From Craterostigma plantagineum (Eukaryota; Streptophyta; Magnoliopsida; Lamiales; Linderniaceae), in assembly GCA_027422505.1 (NCBI GenBank), contig JAPQWV010000002.1:28064501-28128500 (forward strand): a stretch of DNA of 64,000 nucleotides. The letters run 5' to 3'. Below, in pieces: positions 12,108-23,713 of this stretch. Every line of letters begins with the position of its first letter. Positions within the stretch are counted from its first letter, which is position 1. Under the pieces are notes generated by a model. It was given only the letters and a program-made list of their open reading frames with translations. It searched no databases and was not told the origin of the DNA. The translations under genes were made by a program, and so were the position numbers.

Positions 12108-12872
12108 CAACTCAATGGATATTTATGGTTCTTCGCCTGTTTTTTTAGTATTGAATTCATCTATCAAAAATTATGCTTTCATTGTGGCACGTTTCTATGG
12201 TGAATAAGAAAGCCTTGAGGCTTGAAGTTAGTATAAAATGATTTTCTTTGGTAAAAAGAAAAAGATACATTGGTATTTCTTGATTAATTTTCTTGCGCAA
12301 GATATGCCAATACAGAGGCTACAAATGGAGCATTGACTGAATCACATCGAATAATGTTTTCCTATTCCCGTGATGGAAAGATTATATTCTTCTTGATTTA
12401 ATTTTCGATTTGCTTGGTTTGATCTTTTCTATTTCAGGCTTGAATAGATTTTGGTATCTTCCACTTGTTCCATCTTGGTTTTTGTTTTTTCAGATTTCAT
12501 GTGATCTTCCAATAGATTAAAAGACACATTCAATACATTCGTTGCATTTCAAAATATGAATTTTGATTGAACGTATTATTTGTTCATTTTGCCAGCTAGG
12601 TTCTCATCAGAAAGATGAGGATCGTTCATACAATGTCTGATGACGATTTTCATCCATATTTTTGGCTTACTGCCTCGTTGAGAGTAATATCGTAATTTCA
12701 GATAATTGCAAAGAGACGCATTGAAGAAATAGGTCGATGAAAAGGGGGAAACAAACCGTGTGCGTACCAAGAATCACAATTGAAATAGAGAAATACAAAT
12801 AAATAAACTAACACGATAACTCATTAAAAAAAGAAAACCTATCTGTGTGCATATATCGTATTAATACTTACT
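12108..12872. other. 3' flank and intergenic DNA
   Basis: No gene recognised. The frame at 12576-12770 on the minus strand has no family features. Confidence 0.4.
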
Positions 12873-13481
12873 GGGTAATTCTATTGGTACCCCCTATTTT
12901 TCTATTGCACCCCCATAATTAATATGTAAACTATTATATACTTACCAATTATATTTTAAACCATTAAATACTTACCAATTCTAAATCATTAACTACTTAT
13001 CATTAAAGGCTAAATAAAGGATATCTTGAGTAATTAACAATGAAAGATTGATTGTATTGGAGTGCTAGCGATGAAAGATATTGTTTCCAAAATTTTTGTG
13101 ACAGTTATTAATTACCATCAAATATATATGTATCTATTTGTATAATTAAAAAGTAATATTTACGTCATGTGAAATATTTTTATTAAACTAATTTTATAAT
13201 AACATTTGAAGATATTAATATTACAAAAATGAATGTAAAATTGTAGGATTAAAATAAAGGAGTGATACAGAAGTAACTAAATTAAATATTGTATTGTTGT
13301 GTCATCCGATAAAATAACTTAATTGATATTGTTAAATAATTTATTCAATTAATAGAGTTAATTTTTATAAAAAAAAGAAAATAATTATTGTTGAATTCAT
13401 ATGATTAGATAACAAATTTCAAGTGTTGGGGTGTAAAACGGGGGGTGTAACTAGTAAAGGGGGTGTGAATAGTAGAACCCT
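12873..13481. mobile_element. MITE with GGG...CTATT...CCCCC terminal repeats
   Basis: The left end GGGTAATTCTATTGGTACCC pairs with the reversed right end GGGTTCTACTATTCACACCC. The flanks TACTTACT and TACTTATT match at 7 of 8 bases. The interior is AT-rich and non-coding. The tip resembles that of the larger foldback element at 22870-25550, suggesting the same superfamily (Mutator-like or hAT). Confidence 0.6.
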
Positions 13482-14497
13482 ACTTATTTTACATTTTTAG
13501 CGTTATTGTAATTTGAGATTTTAATAGACAACTTAGTTTAAATAAGAAAAATGATAGTGTTATAATTGAAATAAATAAAATTATGGAAGGAAAATTTGTA
13601 TTTATCCAATGAAATCAAAATTGACATACGGACGGTCATGCATTGAGAATTGCAGCACTACAATATTACATTTTCAATCGGGTATTGTACACTGTCCGTA
13701 AAACAATATCGTCCCAAGATACAACAACTTTTGAACTTCGGAATTGCAACACTACGGATTCGGCGAAGCTTTTCCGACAAACTATTCGAAACTCAAGAGC
13801 TTTACGCTCTTAGCTTAGGATCTAATTCTAGCATGCTGAACACAACGATTTGATAGAATGAGATTTTCCATGCTGTTGGAAACATGTATAAGAGGCTATC
13901 AAGTCTAAGATGTACATTTTTTTAAGTATCTCTTAAAGAAGATGGCCGTCCAATCGATTAAAAAACCACATTTTCATATGTCTTTTAGACTTAATAAATC
14001 TACCCTTTTCACATGTATCTTTTCGTTTAATTCATCTACATAATCTAACAGTCATCCTAGAGGCATTTGAGGTACTATGGCTGGCGATGTTGAAGTGCAC
14101 ATTTTCTAACAATATTTACAATCTTACGCAACAAGAAAAATCTACGGCAGAGCACATTCATATCTTTAAATTTTGCAAAAACGAATATGAAACCCTACTA
14201 CATACCACCTATAATATTAATAATTACAGAAAAACCAAATCTTTATATATAATGTAGATGATAACATATTATAACTTCTCTTGAATGTGATGTCCAACCT
14301 AGCTAAGTGATTACATTAAATCACAGGGGTAGTAAATACGTTTGTGCATTGCAAACGTTAGGTATGTTGCCTTTGCCTTGATAACAATTAGATGTGTAAA
14401 GCACATTATTCTCCGTTTATCTTTCTCGACGGTTTACCGAGATAAGAAAGACGAAGAAACTGTGGAAGTGGAATGACCGCTTCATCCGATATTAAAT
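13482..14497. other. Intergenic DNA, no gene seen
   Basis: AT-rich. The short frame at 13650-13853 has no protein family features. Confidence 0.4.
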
Positions 14498-14501
14498 GTG
14501 C

Positions 14502-14561
<60 letters not shown>
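14498..14561. repeat. (GT)n(TA)n microsatellite
   Basis: A short GT run passes into about 25 TA dinucleotides, directly beside the foldback element that begins at 14563. Confidence 0.9.
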
Positions 14562-14562
<1 letters not shown>

Positions 14563-14564
<2 letters not shown>

Positions 14565-14940
14565 TTGCTATGGTGCCCACCTATCGTGAGCAACCACCGT
14601 GGGCACCATAAGCAAATCTTTATATTATTTGCATTTTTTCGATTCCCAACAACGCCGACACCTCCGTAGACCCTCTCATATCCATTGCTAACCTAAATCG
14701 GCCTTTCTAACTCGTTTTTTTAAGAAAATCATCACCTGGGTATGTCATCCACATGTGAATAATAAATAGATTATTTTCTTAAAAATTAACGTGTTAGAGA
14801 GGGCGATATAGGTTAGCAATGGATATGAGAGGGTCTACGGAGGGGTTGACGTTGTTGGGAATCGAAAGCATGCAAAAATATAGAGATTTGCTTATGGTGC
14901 CCACGGTGGTTGCTCACGGTGGTGGGGCACCATAGCAAAA
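14563..14940. mobile_element. Foldback MITE with about 150-bp arms
   Basis: The two halves are long inverted repeats. The left arm begins TTTGCTATGGTGCCCAC, and the right arm reversed begins TTTTGCTATGGTGCCCCAC. Both continue through GTGAGCAACCACCGTGGGCA and CCTCCGTAGACCCTCTCATA for roughly 150 bases with few mismatches. Each arm also has its own small palindrome (GTGGGCACCATA against TATGGTGCCCAC). Its RNA would form a near-perfect hairpin. No coding capacity; the target duplication is hidden by the TA repeat. Confidence 0.75.
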
Positions 14941-15573
14941 CTCATTTCCTCTGTATATATATTACTAACGTTTAGGTTGATTTTCATGTTCTCTTATATA
15001 TAACGTTACACGTGCTCTTTTATTTGATGGGTTGGTAGTGAGAATTTGTTTCCAAGACCCTAATACCATGCCAACGCCCATTCATCAAAAACAACTCTCA
15101 TGCCAACGCCCATTCATCAAAAGCAACTCTAAAGTGCTTCATTATTACGTTGTTGATGTGCGCGAACTCTTGCACTTTCACGTGCCTCTGCCTTTCCCCT
15201 TTTCATATCGAGTTCATATGTAATTTTTTTAATTTCAATACATCCACCTAACTATTTATACATATATAGATCTCATTTAATATATAAATTCAAAATTTCA
15301 TATTTATCATAAAGTTCGTATGCACGTTATAGACATATCAGCCAGAGAAAAAGGAAAAAAATGTCTATAATTGCAAGATCAATCATTAGGCAACGAAATA
15401 GGCAGGCTTTTTCTCCACTCTCGGCTGCACATAACAAAATGTTAAATGAACAATGATGCCGTAATTGTAGGCTGCCAAAGGGTCGTTCAATCATACAACC
15501 TAAGGTATATGCACACATAAAATTATACCTATATATACTAACACTTCAAACATAACAAGGAAAAGCATAGAGA
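14941..15573. other. Upstream region of the P450 relic
   Basis: It contains a 35-bp tandem duplication starting ATGCCAACGCCCATTCATCA at 15067 and again at about 15102. No gene seen. Confidence 0.45.
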
Positions 15574-15585
15574 TAGAACCAAATA

Positions 15586-17865
15586 TTGCATCACACTAGT
15601 AATATCACAATCTTAGAAATCTCTCAACACTTGTCATTAGGGTTTTCCATGTTTGCCCTGATCTACATACCCTACAAGATATACCGACGTAGCAAGAAAC
15701 CCTCGGAGCCCACCAACTTCCCAATCTTCGGAATGATCCCTTTAGCCGTGGCGAACTTAAATCGACTCCATGAATTCATATTCGAAGTTCTATCGCAAAT
15801 GGGAGGCACGTTCGACCTGAAAGGCCCGTGGCTCTGCAGCATAGACATGGTCGTCACAAGCGACCCCGCCAACTTCCACCACGTCTTTAGCCGTAACTTC
15901 TCAAACTACCCCAAATGCAATGACTTCAAGGCCGTGTTCGACATCTTGGGGGACGGGATTTTCAACGTGGACGGCAAAACGTGGGAGTTTCTCAGGAGCA
16001 CGGCGCATTCCTTCTTGCGCCACGAAGAGCTCAACGAGCTATTGGAAAGAACGATCTGAAAATAGGTGGAGAGTAGCCTCGTCCCCGCCTTCGATCATTT
16101 TATTACGACCAACAGAGGGGAAGTCGACTTGCAAGACGTGTTTCGAAGGTTCGGTTTCGACACCATTTGTAAGATAGTGTTGGACTATGATCCCATGTCC
16201 TTGTCAGTGGACATGCCTAACATTCCTTGCGAGAGGGCCTTTGGTGAGGCGGTGCAGATGGTTTTGTGTAGGCTTATAATACCGCCGAGAGTTTGGAGGC
16301 TGATGAAGAGGTTCAACGTGGGGACGGAGAAGAGGTTAAGGGAAGCTTGGAGGGTCATCGACGAGTTCATATATCCAATCATAGACGATGAAGAGCGCTC
16401 GAAAACGAACGGTTTTAACCTATCGAACGCCTTCAATGAGGCTTATAGTCGTAATAAGGAGGAGATAAAGGCAGTTTCTTTAGGTAGCTTTCGGGGTTTC
16501 TTGAGGGATAACTGTCTGAATATCATGTTTGCGGGTCGGGACGCGACGAGTTATTGCTTGACGTGGCTCTTCTGGCTAATCGCAGACAACCCCTTGTCCG
16601 AAATCGAGATACTGAGAGAAATCGAGTCAAAGTTGAACTTGAAAAAATGGAGATTCTTCAGTGCTGAGGAGTCGAACGAGCTGATATACCTTCAAGGGGC
16701 CATAAGAGAGTCGCTTAGGTTATTCCCGCCCGTGGCTTTGGAGCGCAAATCTCCAATCAAGGACGACGTTTTGCCGAGCGGCCATTATTTGCATGCGAAT
16801 TCGAAGGTCATATTCTCGATTTATGCGGTGGGGAGAATGGAGTCCGTGTGGGGCAAAGAGTGCTTAGAGTTTAAGCCCGAGAGGTGGGTTTCGGCTAAAG
16901 GTGGGCTTGTGCACGAGCCGTCGTATAAATTTCCAGTGTTTAACCTCGGGCCACGGGCTTGTCTTGGGAAGGAAATGGCTTACATTGAGATGAAGATGTT
17001 GGCTGCATTTATTATATAATGTTGGGATTTTGGTGACCCAAAACTCGTCTATGTGATGCTAAGATCGATGGGAACAAATGGAAAATCGATCGGGACGAGT
17101 TCGAGCGAAGAACGCAACGAAACAAGCTCACAGCTAAGGTTCGTCGGCACTCGCGGGGGACGTCGCGGCCGTGAACGATGGCAGCGTTTGAAGAAATTGG
17201 GTTGCTGCCTCGTGTCACGGCCGTGACATGCTACTCACATGGCCGTGAAGGCTGCCTGCGAAGTGAGCTGAAGCGCGGGAAAGTTCGTTCGAACAGTTCA
17301 CAGCCGTGAAGACAATGTGCGAGGCCGTGAATGAAGGCAGAGCTGAAGAATTAGAGCCCCCCGATGGCGTCACGGCCGTGAACAAGCGTGTACGAGGCCG
17401 TGACGCGTAGCATGATAACTGCTGTAAACCGTTTCGATGACTGAGTAGGAACCTTCTAGGTCATTTCTCGTCTATAAATTGGAGGAATTAGCTCGATCTT
17501 TGTACTAGAGAAATAGAGAGAAAGTGTGAGGCTTGTAATCTCTGAGATTTGTTCGTAATAATATCGAAGTGTTGATCCGTGGACGTAGACCCAACTTGGG
17601 GTCGAACCACGTTAAATTGCTCTGTTTTTATCAGTTTTCCCTTCTCTGCTCTTGAGCGAAATTACCAATCAAGATCCAATCTTTCGATCAAATCTCCACA
17701 CACCCACGAAAGATCTTCGAGTCACGAATCTTAGAGCGCTGATTTCTCAACATATACCATTACGAAGTTAAGCTTGTCGAGGGTCACGAGGTTTGTCCTA
17801 ATTCTTCCATTACACTTGCGGCGAAGAATGGATTGAAAGTTAGGTTATCGAAGAGGATAAAGTGA
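15586..17865 (+). pseudogene. CYP96-like cytochrome P450 pseudogene, interrupted by a solo LTR
   Basis: The near-complete, intronless frame resembles the CYP96 family, whose members include mid-chain alkane hydroxylases of cuticular wax in the ER. Numbering codons from the TTG at 15586, the I-helix motif AGRDAT is at 316-321, the K-helix ESLR at 375-378, PERW at 431-434 and the haem loop FNLGPRACLG at 452-461 (ligand Cys459). All are intact. Four lesions are visible. There is no ATG between the in-frame stop at 15574 and Met at 15649. Two in-frame stops, TGA (16057) and TAG (16063), flank one Lys codon. A 733-bp LTR sits at 17020-17752. Beyond it the C-terminus resumes in frame (YHYEVKLVEGHEVCPNSS to RLSKRIK) and stops at 17863-17865. 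Conserved motifs suggest recent loss of function. Confidence 0.85.
17020..17752 (+). mobile_element. Solo LTR (Copia-type) inside the P450
   Basis: The insert starts TGTTGGGATTT, ends GATTTCTCAACA, and is flanked by TATAA (17015-17019) and TATAC (17753-17757), a 5-bp duplication with one mismatch. It contains a TATA-like TCTATAAATTGG near 17471, and towards the 3' end GATCCGTGGACGTAGACCC plus GAACCACGTTAAATTG, typical of plant Copia LTRs. No internal retrotransposon sequence is present, so it is a solo LTR left by recombination. Seven (G/A)GCCGTGA motifs lie at 17165-17405. Confidence 0.8.
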
Positions 17866-18823
17866 TTGTGCTTTCATGGTGATATTGAAATATTATATCT
17901 GTTAATCACAAGATGTGTAAGACGATGTTTTATAAATGTCATATTTAATCGTTGACATGTTTAAGTAATGTGGATTAAATATTCATTTTAATGTGATTAA
18001 TTTACGTGATTGATTAATATGTAGTACTTAAATTAATTTATAAGCATTAATTACAACTCTTTTATATACGCCTTTCATATAAGTATTAAATATTTTGAAA
18101 TAATATTTAGTCACGTTATTTATGTATTAAAAAATTGGGATAATGACATTTATCGTAGTAATTTAATAGTATAAGGGGTCTTTTTGTTCCATTAAAAATT
18201 TTGAACGATTATTACGTCACTCGTCACTGTGATGTAAAATCACTTAGCTTTTCTGGGGTTTCCAAAATTTAAAATATCACACCACTTTCGTCACTTACAT
18301 ACCTCTCATTTCTCTGAAACAAACACAGTGATAGAGGAGAGGAATTTTGGATCTCTTTGAAAAAACAACGTTCTAATATATTAACGCATGGTATATATTA
18401 ATGGAGAGCTGATAAAAATGCGTAAGTTACTATAGTTTTGAATGAATATATATTATAGTTTCAATTCATCGTGGCACGATCCTTATATATTAAGAATGCA
18501 TAAGAAATTTATTGTATCTACTCAGAAAGTGGCACAACATTACGTTACCCAGTCTCACAAAAAATATATAAGGTTCAGCAAAACACAGCGCCTCGGCCTC
18601 AAAGTATGATAATGTATAAAGGAAGTAGTACTAATTATCAACTAAAAAGCTTCTTGTTATTTAATTTTGATGAATATAATCAACCGATTATGAATTTAAC
18701 CAAATTATAACCTACTAAACATATGATATGATTTTACCAGCATCTCCAATTCATGTCCTCAGCTTCAAATATACACACATCACACACACACACAAGATGA
18801 AGGGATAAAATAAGAGTCTTTGT
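17866..18823. other. Intergenic, with a MITE-like stretch near 18170-18380
   Basis: No gene seen. The part at 18170-18380 (CACTCGTCACTGTGATG, CTGAAACAAACACAGTGATA) resembles the stretches near 7000-7200 and 27430-27620. Confidence 0.35.
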
Positions 18824-21238
18824 TTAGGTGTCCCTGTAAATAGGTTGTGGAGTCCATTTGAGATTCAAGCTGATCTTCCCCGATTTCGCGCCATCGAGTG
18901 CAAACGTATCTTCATATTCGCCTTCCATTAGAACCCTAGTCAAAGTTAATATACACCTTCCCATAAAATCCTGCAAATAATCAAGAATCGAATCCCAATT
19001 ATACGTAAACATACATACATATACACATATATGAACAATGTTTACCTTCCCAAATGTGTCGTGGTCCCATAGTTCAACAGTCAACATATCGTGTAATCCA
19101 TCTTCCACGACGAAGTCAAACGTCTGATTCCAAACTGGATTTAGACTGTCGTTCACAACCTGCGTATGTATGTAGGGATCATATGTTCGAAGCCAGAAAT
19201 ATATATATATAAAGATTATGTGTGTGAGAGATTTACCCGGGTTTTGTTTTTCGATCCACTTTTTTTCATCGTAAGCACAGCGTAAGGATCTGATTTACCC
19301 ATCATTTCAGTTGAGGCCAAATCTTCAGCAGATAACGCAGTAACTGAAAGAACGCCTCTGATGATGATATCCCTCCTTTTGTTCAGTTCACCGCCATCAT
19401 CTTTCCCGTTAGCTTCGTTTTTGAAGACCTTCTCTAACGAAGTCATTGAGAACTTTTCGGAAAAGGGATTCGTGAAGGTGTTTTGCATTCCATTTGGGAT
19501 ATACAGAAGCTCCAAGTGAACCTAAAATGGAGAATTTAGTTTACGCTGTAATGGAAGAAAGGAAAAAGAAGTGATTTTTACCTGTCCCCTATTTTTTGTG
19601 TCTCTTTGAACATCTAATCTTTTACCAATGGGAGCCATACATCCTTCACTTTTCCAGGCTGAAGGTTGCAAAGGTGGAACTGAGCACAACCGATCAGTTC
19701 AGACGCTTGAATCCCTTCGTCGTCGTAAATTTTCACCACCAAGTTTTGGGTCGAAGCATCTTCGACTATAAACTCGTAGTGTTCGTTCCACACGGGATTC
19801 AGCTGGTTGTTCTGGGGAAAATAGAAAAGAATATCTTTTTTAAAAAAAAAGGGTAAAGTTTGCATGCCTGCTCGGTTTAATCTATAATGTGAAGGAAAAG
19901 CTAAGTGAAAAAGGTAACTCACGATTGTCTTGCTTTTCTTCGTCCTATCGCGTAAAGGGCGTACGTGAAGCACTGCGAAAGGGTCTGATTTTCCTATGAT
20001 GTCTTTGTTCGTTAGCTCTTTCGCTTGCACGAGCTTCACTTCTAAAATTCCAACGGGCTTCAGTTCAAGGTCGCTGAGACAAATTGGAATTATGTTTCAT
20101 TTGAAGTCGTACGATAAAACTAAGATGATTTTGCACTCAATGAATTGGCAATCAAAGATCTTAGAGTCGTTTATTATGACACCTGTAATCGCCAGGCAAT
20201 ATAGGGATAACTTTCCTAACTGGCCATGTAATAGAGTCTTCAACAGCGTCCCTAATTGTACTCTGCATAATTGGTAGACGATACTGAAGAAAACAGTAGT
20301 AATAAAAAAGGCCAAGGAGAGCAGCACTACGATTTATTCTGCGAAATCTTATTGGCAGAAAAGTAACTAAACTACTCCAACGTATTACACACGAAAGAAA
20401 TAAATAAATCGTGCCTTAACTGAACAGTGTAATAAGAAAACTGACCTCCAGCGCATCGGAGAGGCCTGGGATTGTTGATATGTCTCCTCCAATAACTTTA
20501 AGGGTGAAATCAAGTTTTTTCTGGTGTTAAAAGCAAGGATTTGACTTAAAATTAAGGTATACAACTACAAAATATTTCTGTGAAGAGCAAAAGTTAAACA
20601 CTTCCACAAACATATTTGTATTATCTAAGTCGTGATTGAAGGTGAAATGGGTACATAAATACCATACTCGCTGTCGTAATGAAAAACAAACAGCTCCAAA
20701 ACAAGGGAGTTCGTCGACCAATGGTCTGAATATCAGCCTGAAGACCCCGGTAAAGCCGATATTTTTAACCTACATATATATTATTTTTTTAAAAAAGAAA
20801 ACAAAAACATGATAGCTAGTTGCAGAGGAGGCATATAACACTAATACATTAAGCAACACGATAAGGTAATGGTCACATTGATTGCTAAGATGAAAATACT
20901 GGCAAGCAGGAATTTCTTTAGTAGTAGAATATTCATGGCCTCTTACTGATAAAGGATAGAGAGGTCCCAGAAAATGCGCAATAACATTATCAGATGGCTT
21001 ACCAACAAAGAACAAGCTTCTCATCTAGGCCTCTGACTATATAGTTACTTGTTCCTAATTTTTTTTCCTTACCGAAACATTTATTTACAGCAGAAAGAAT
21101 ATATAGGAGTGAGTTTAGGACTTCGCAGTCAATGCAGTCCATTAGTGACAACATTAACATGTCTATTTGAACTCAACAGTTCAGTGAAGAGATTATATAC
21201 AACAGTGTGGTGGATCAATGTACGCATACAACTAAAAT

Positions 21239-21321
<83 letters not shown>

Positions 21322-22407
21322 GTGTTACTTGAACAGGGAGAGCAACACCAAAATAAGTTTTGATATCAAGTATAATACTTGGGTTTCCATCCCATTGCAT
21401 CTCCAACTCCATGGTTATTCCTTCGTTTCCATCTTCGATAATTGAAACTCCTGAAAAACTGTGAAACTAATTAGCTCAACGGCATTGATCTTATACATTA
21501 TACACCAATTGCTATAGTACACGAAAATTGAAGCTGCGAGTCAAAGCAGATTTAAGGATTTACTTCATCTTGAATTCGGTTTTGAGTTTTTCTTTAGTTT
21601 CAAGAACGTAAGAAACAGAGCTCATACAAGGATTTACTTGCATGTAAGCAGAGATTAAACCCAATCTTTTCAACCCATAATTTTACAAACACATTCCAAA
21701 AAGCCGTAACCAAACCTGTGAATTGGGGCGCCACAGTTCCAAGAGTGAACTTTGAGAACTTTAAAGAAGCCAATATCATCGGCCTGTATTGCTCCAAGAT
21801 TGGCTCAACGTTTGCCCTTATCAGCTCTGATGCAGCCTTTCAAACCACCCAATAACCATTCCAAGACATAAAAACAAAAAACAGCTAAAAAAAAAGACTC
21901 AGACAAATTATCACAAGCGCTTACCTCATCGACGTAAGGCCAGATCTTTTCCAGGTGATGATTAAGCCAAATCAACTGAAAAAAAACAACAAAATTTCAA
22001 CATCAGTGAAACATAGATGATATGTGTGCCTTAGAAGTTTAATCAACACAAAATCAACCACAAACAGAGAAGAAAAGCAAACCTTTTGACGCTGTGAGAA
22101 GACGACCCAAGTGGGATAAAACTCCGGCGAAAGCAACTTCCTCGAATCTTCCACAGTCATCCTAGCAAGAGCCGCGATTGCAGCCGCCTTGTAATTTAAT
22201 TTTTACCCCAACAAAAAGAAAAGAAACAGCAACAAACTTTCAAAAATTCTGTGAGTAGGACCGAAAGAAGAACAGTAATTATATACATAAAACAGTACTT
22301 ACAAGGTCCGTCCTTTGCTTAGATCGAGCATTCTCAGAGCGGACAAAAGCTACTATAATACCAAGACCAAAAACCACGCCAAGTACTAAACCTGCGATGA
22401 AACCCAT
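18824..22407 (-). CDS. SYT5: Plant synaptotagmin SYT5-type (13 exons, one frameshift)
   Basis: Exons (minus strand order): 22407-22303, 22187-22083, 21975-21925, 21836-21716, 21450-21329, 20769-20668, 20520-20446, 20262-20183, 20073-19923, 19811-19582, 19521-19237, 19159-19046, 18970-18824. Phases agree throughout. The protein has an N-terminal membrane anchor (FIAGLVLGVVFGLGIIVAF), an SMP lipid-transfer domain (about 70-250), C2A (about 258-370) and C2B (about 435-545). This matches Arabidopsis SYT5/SYT4, proteins of ER-plasma membrane contact sites. C2A keeps the acidic loop residues (KSDPF, YDDEG); in C2B the first loop reads TEMMGKSDPY. In exon 10 a base is missing after VKD, giving a TAG at 19616-19614. 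The product would be 369 residues, losing C2B. With that base the protein would be 562 residues. It is either a real null allele or a sequence error. Confidence 0.9.
19614..19616 (-). other. Premature stop from a one-base deletion in SYT5 exon 10
   Basis: After ...PLVKD the minus strand reads GATTAGATG where the family (LVKD followed by a Leu and an acidic residue) predicts GATTTAGATG. Everything before and after is in conserved frame (DVQRDTKNRG). Exon 10 is 230 bases, two more than a multiple of three, while all other exon phases agree. Confidence 0.8.
21237..21321. repeat. (GT)n(GA)n compound microsatellite in SYT5 intron 5
   Basis: About a dozen GT units followed by GA units, ending seven bases from the exon 5 donor site at 21328. 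Its length might affect splicing of this intron. Confidence 0.9.
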
Positions 22408-22797
22408 CTACTCTTTACGATTACTCCCTTTCACCTGAGCTTACCGAGGATCGACTTTGCGATTTACTTGGCGTAGAGATTGGAAGAGTGGATAAACTCA
22501 GGCCTGAGTATCTATCTATGTCTACGTTTGTGTACTGGCGCCGACTGTTAGTGTCGACTGGCGTGTGTGCGTGATTTCTTTTTTCCTTTTCCCTTTTTGA
22601 ATTTATTTTCCTTATACTATTATTTATTGTGATTTTGTGGTTCCAGTTTATGGGTTCAGTGGAAGTGTAGTTGAGATTAATTAAATGTTTTTTGTCGCAT
22701 CTTCTCATTATTGCCGATATGATACTCAAGTAAAGTGTCAGTGGAGAACTTACTTCGGCCGACACTTGCGAAACTTCAGAGATTACTTAGTCGCAGT
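22408..22797. promoter_or_regulatory. SYT5 upstream region
   Basis: The start codon is at 22407-22405. The flank is followed after about 390 bases by the tandem duplication and foldback element, leaving only a short promoter before transposon sequence. Confidence 0.4.
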
Positions 22798-22891
22798 AAA
22801 ATAAGTTAATTTAATATTCTGAATTGCTATTCACCGCCCTCTTTAAAATAAGTTAATTTAATATTCTGAATTGCTATTCACCGCCCTCTTT
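22798..22891. repeat. 47-bp tandem duplication at the foldback element's left edge
   Basis: Two identical 47-bp copies (22798-22844 and 22845-22891) carry AAAATAAGTTAATTTAATAT, the target word ATATTCTGAA and the tip of the terminal repeat up to CCGCCCTCTTT. Confidence 0.9.
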
Positions 22892-23055
22892 TTCCTAGTC
22901 ACCGCCCCCCCCTAAAAGGCTGAAAAAAGACGATTTTGCCCTTATGATATTTAAATTAATTTAAAAAGAGAAAAGGGCCTATTTTCACGACTGATAAGCC
23001 AAATTAACGTAAAACATTGTTCGAATTTCAACTCGACCGAAAGAAAAAAAAAATT

Positions 23056-23303
23056 CGACCGAAATCAACTTTCGGTCAGTACTGTACTGACCGAAAATTG
23101 ATTTCGGTCAGTACTGTAACGACCGAAAATCGATTTCGGTCAGTACAGCACCGACCGAAATCAATTTTCGGTCGGTACAGCACTGACCGAAATCAATTTT
23201 CGGTCGGTATTGTACTGACCGAAATCAATTTTCGGTCGTTACAGTACTGACCGAAATCAATTTTCGGTCAGTACTGTAACGACCGAAAATTGATTTCGGT
23301 CGA
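23056..23303. repeat. Left array of palindromic GACCGAAA units
   Basis: About eight units of roughly 31 bp. Each holds a near-perfect palindrome of the form GACCGAAAAT-GATTTCGGTC, separated by spacers such as AGTACTGTA. Base variants are scattered through the units. Confidence 0.9.
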
Positions 23304-23312
23304 TTTTTTTTT

Positions 23313-23622
23313 ATATATTATTTATTTTGATTATTTATTTGTAATATTTATTTGGATTATTTATTTGTATATTTTATTTGGATTATTTATTTGTATTATT
23401 TATTTGGATTATTTATTTGTATATTTTATTTGGATTATTTATTTTTATTATTTATTTGGATTATTTATTTGTATTATTTATTTGGGTTATTTATTTATAT
23501 TATTTATTTGGATTATTTATTTGGATTATTTATTGGGATTATTTATTTGGATTATTTATTTGTATATTTTATTTGTATTATTTATTTTTATTATTTATTT
23601 GAATTATTTATTTGTATATTTA
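23313..23622. repeat. Left TTATTTGGAT/TTATTTGTAT array
   Basis: A tandem array of 11-13 bp units (ATTATTTATTTGGATT-like) forming open frames in several phases (YLFVIFIWIIY and the like). These are artefacts of the repeat, not proteins. Confidence 0.85.
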
Positions 23623-23713
23623 CATTCGAAACGGAAATATGCAAACAAATATTGAAAACATATATAAAATCCGTCCGATACAATAAAAGATAAAAAAAAC
23701 AATAGCAACAGCG

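Noticed and set aside
23290..23693. Hydrophobic repeat frames that look like membrane proteins
   Set aside because: They are translations of the TTATTTGGAT tandem array in three phases. The same happens inverted at 24390-24800.
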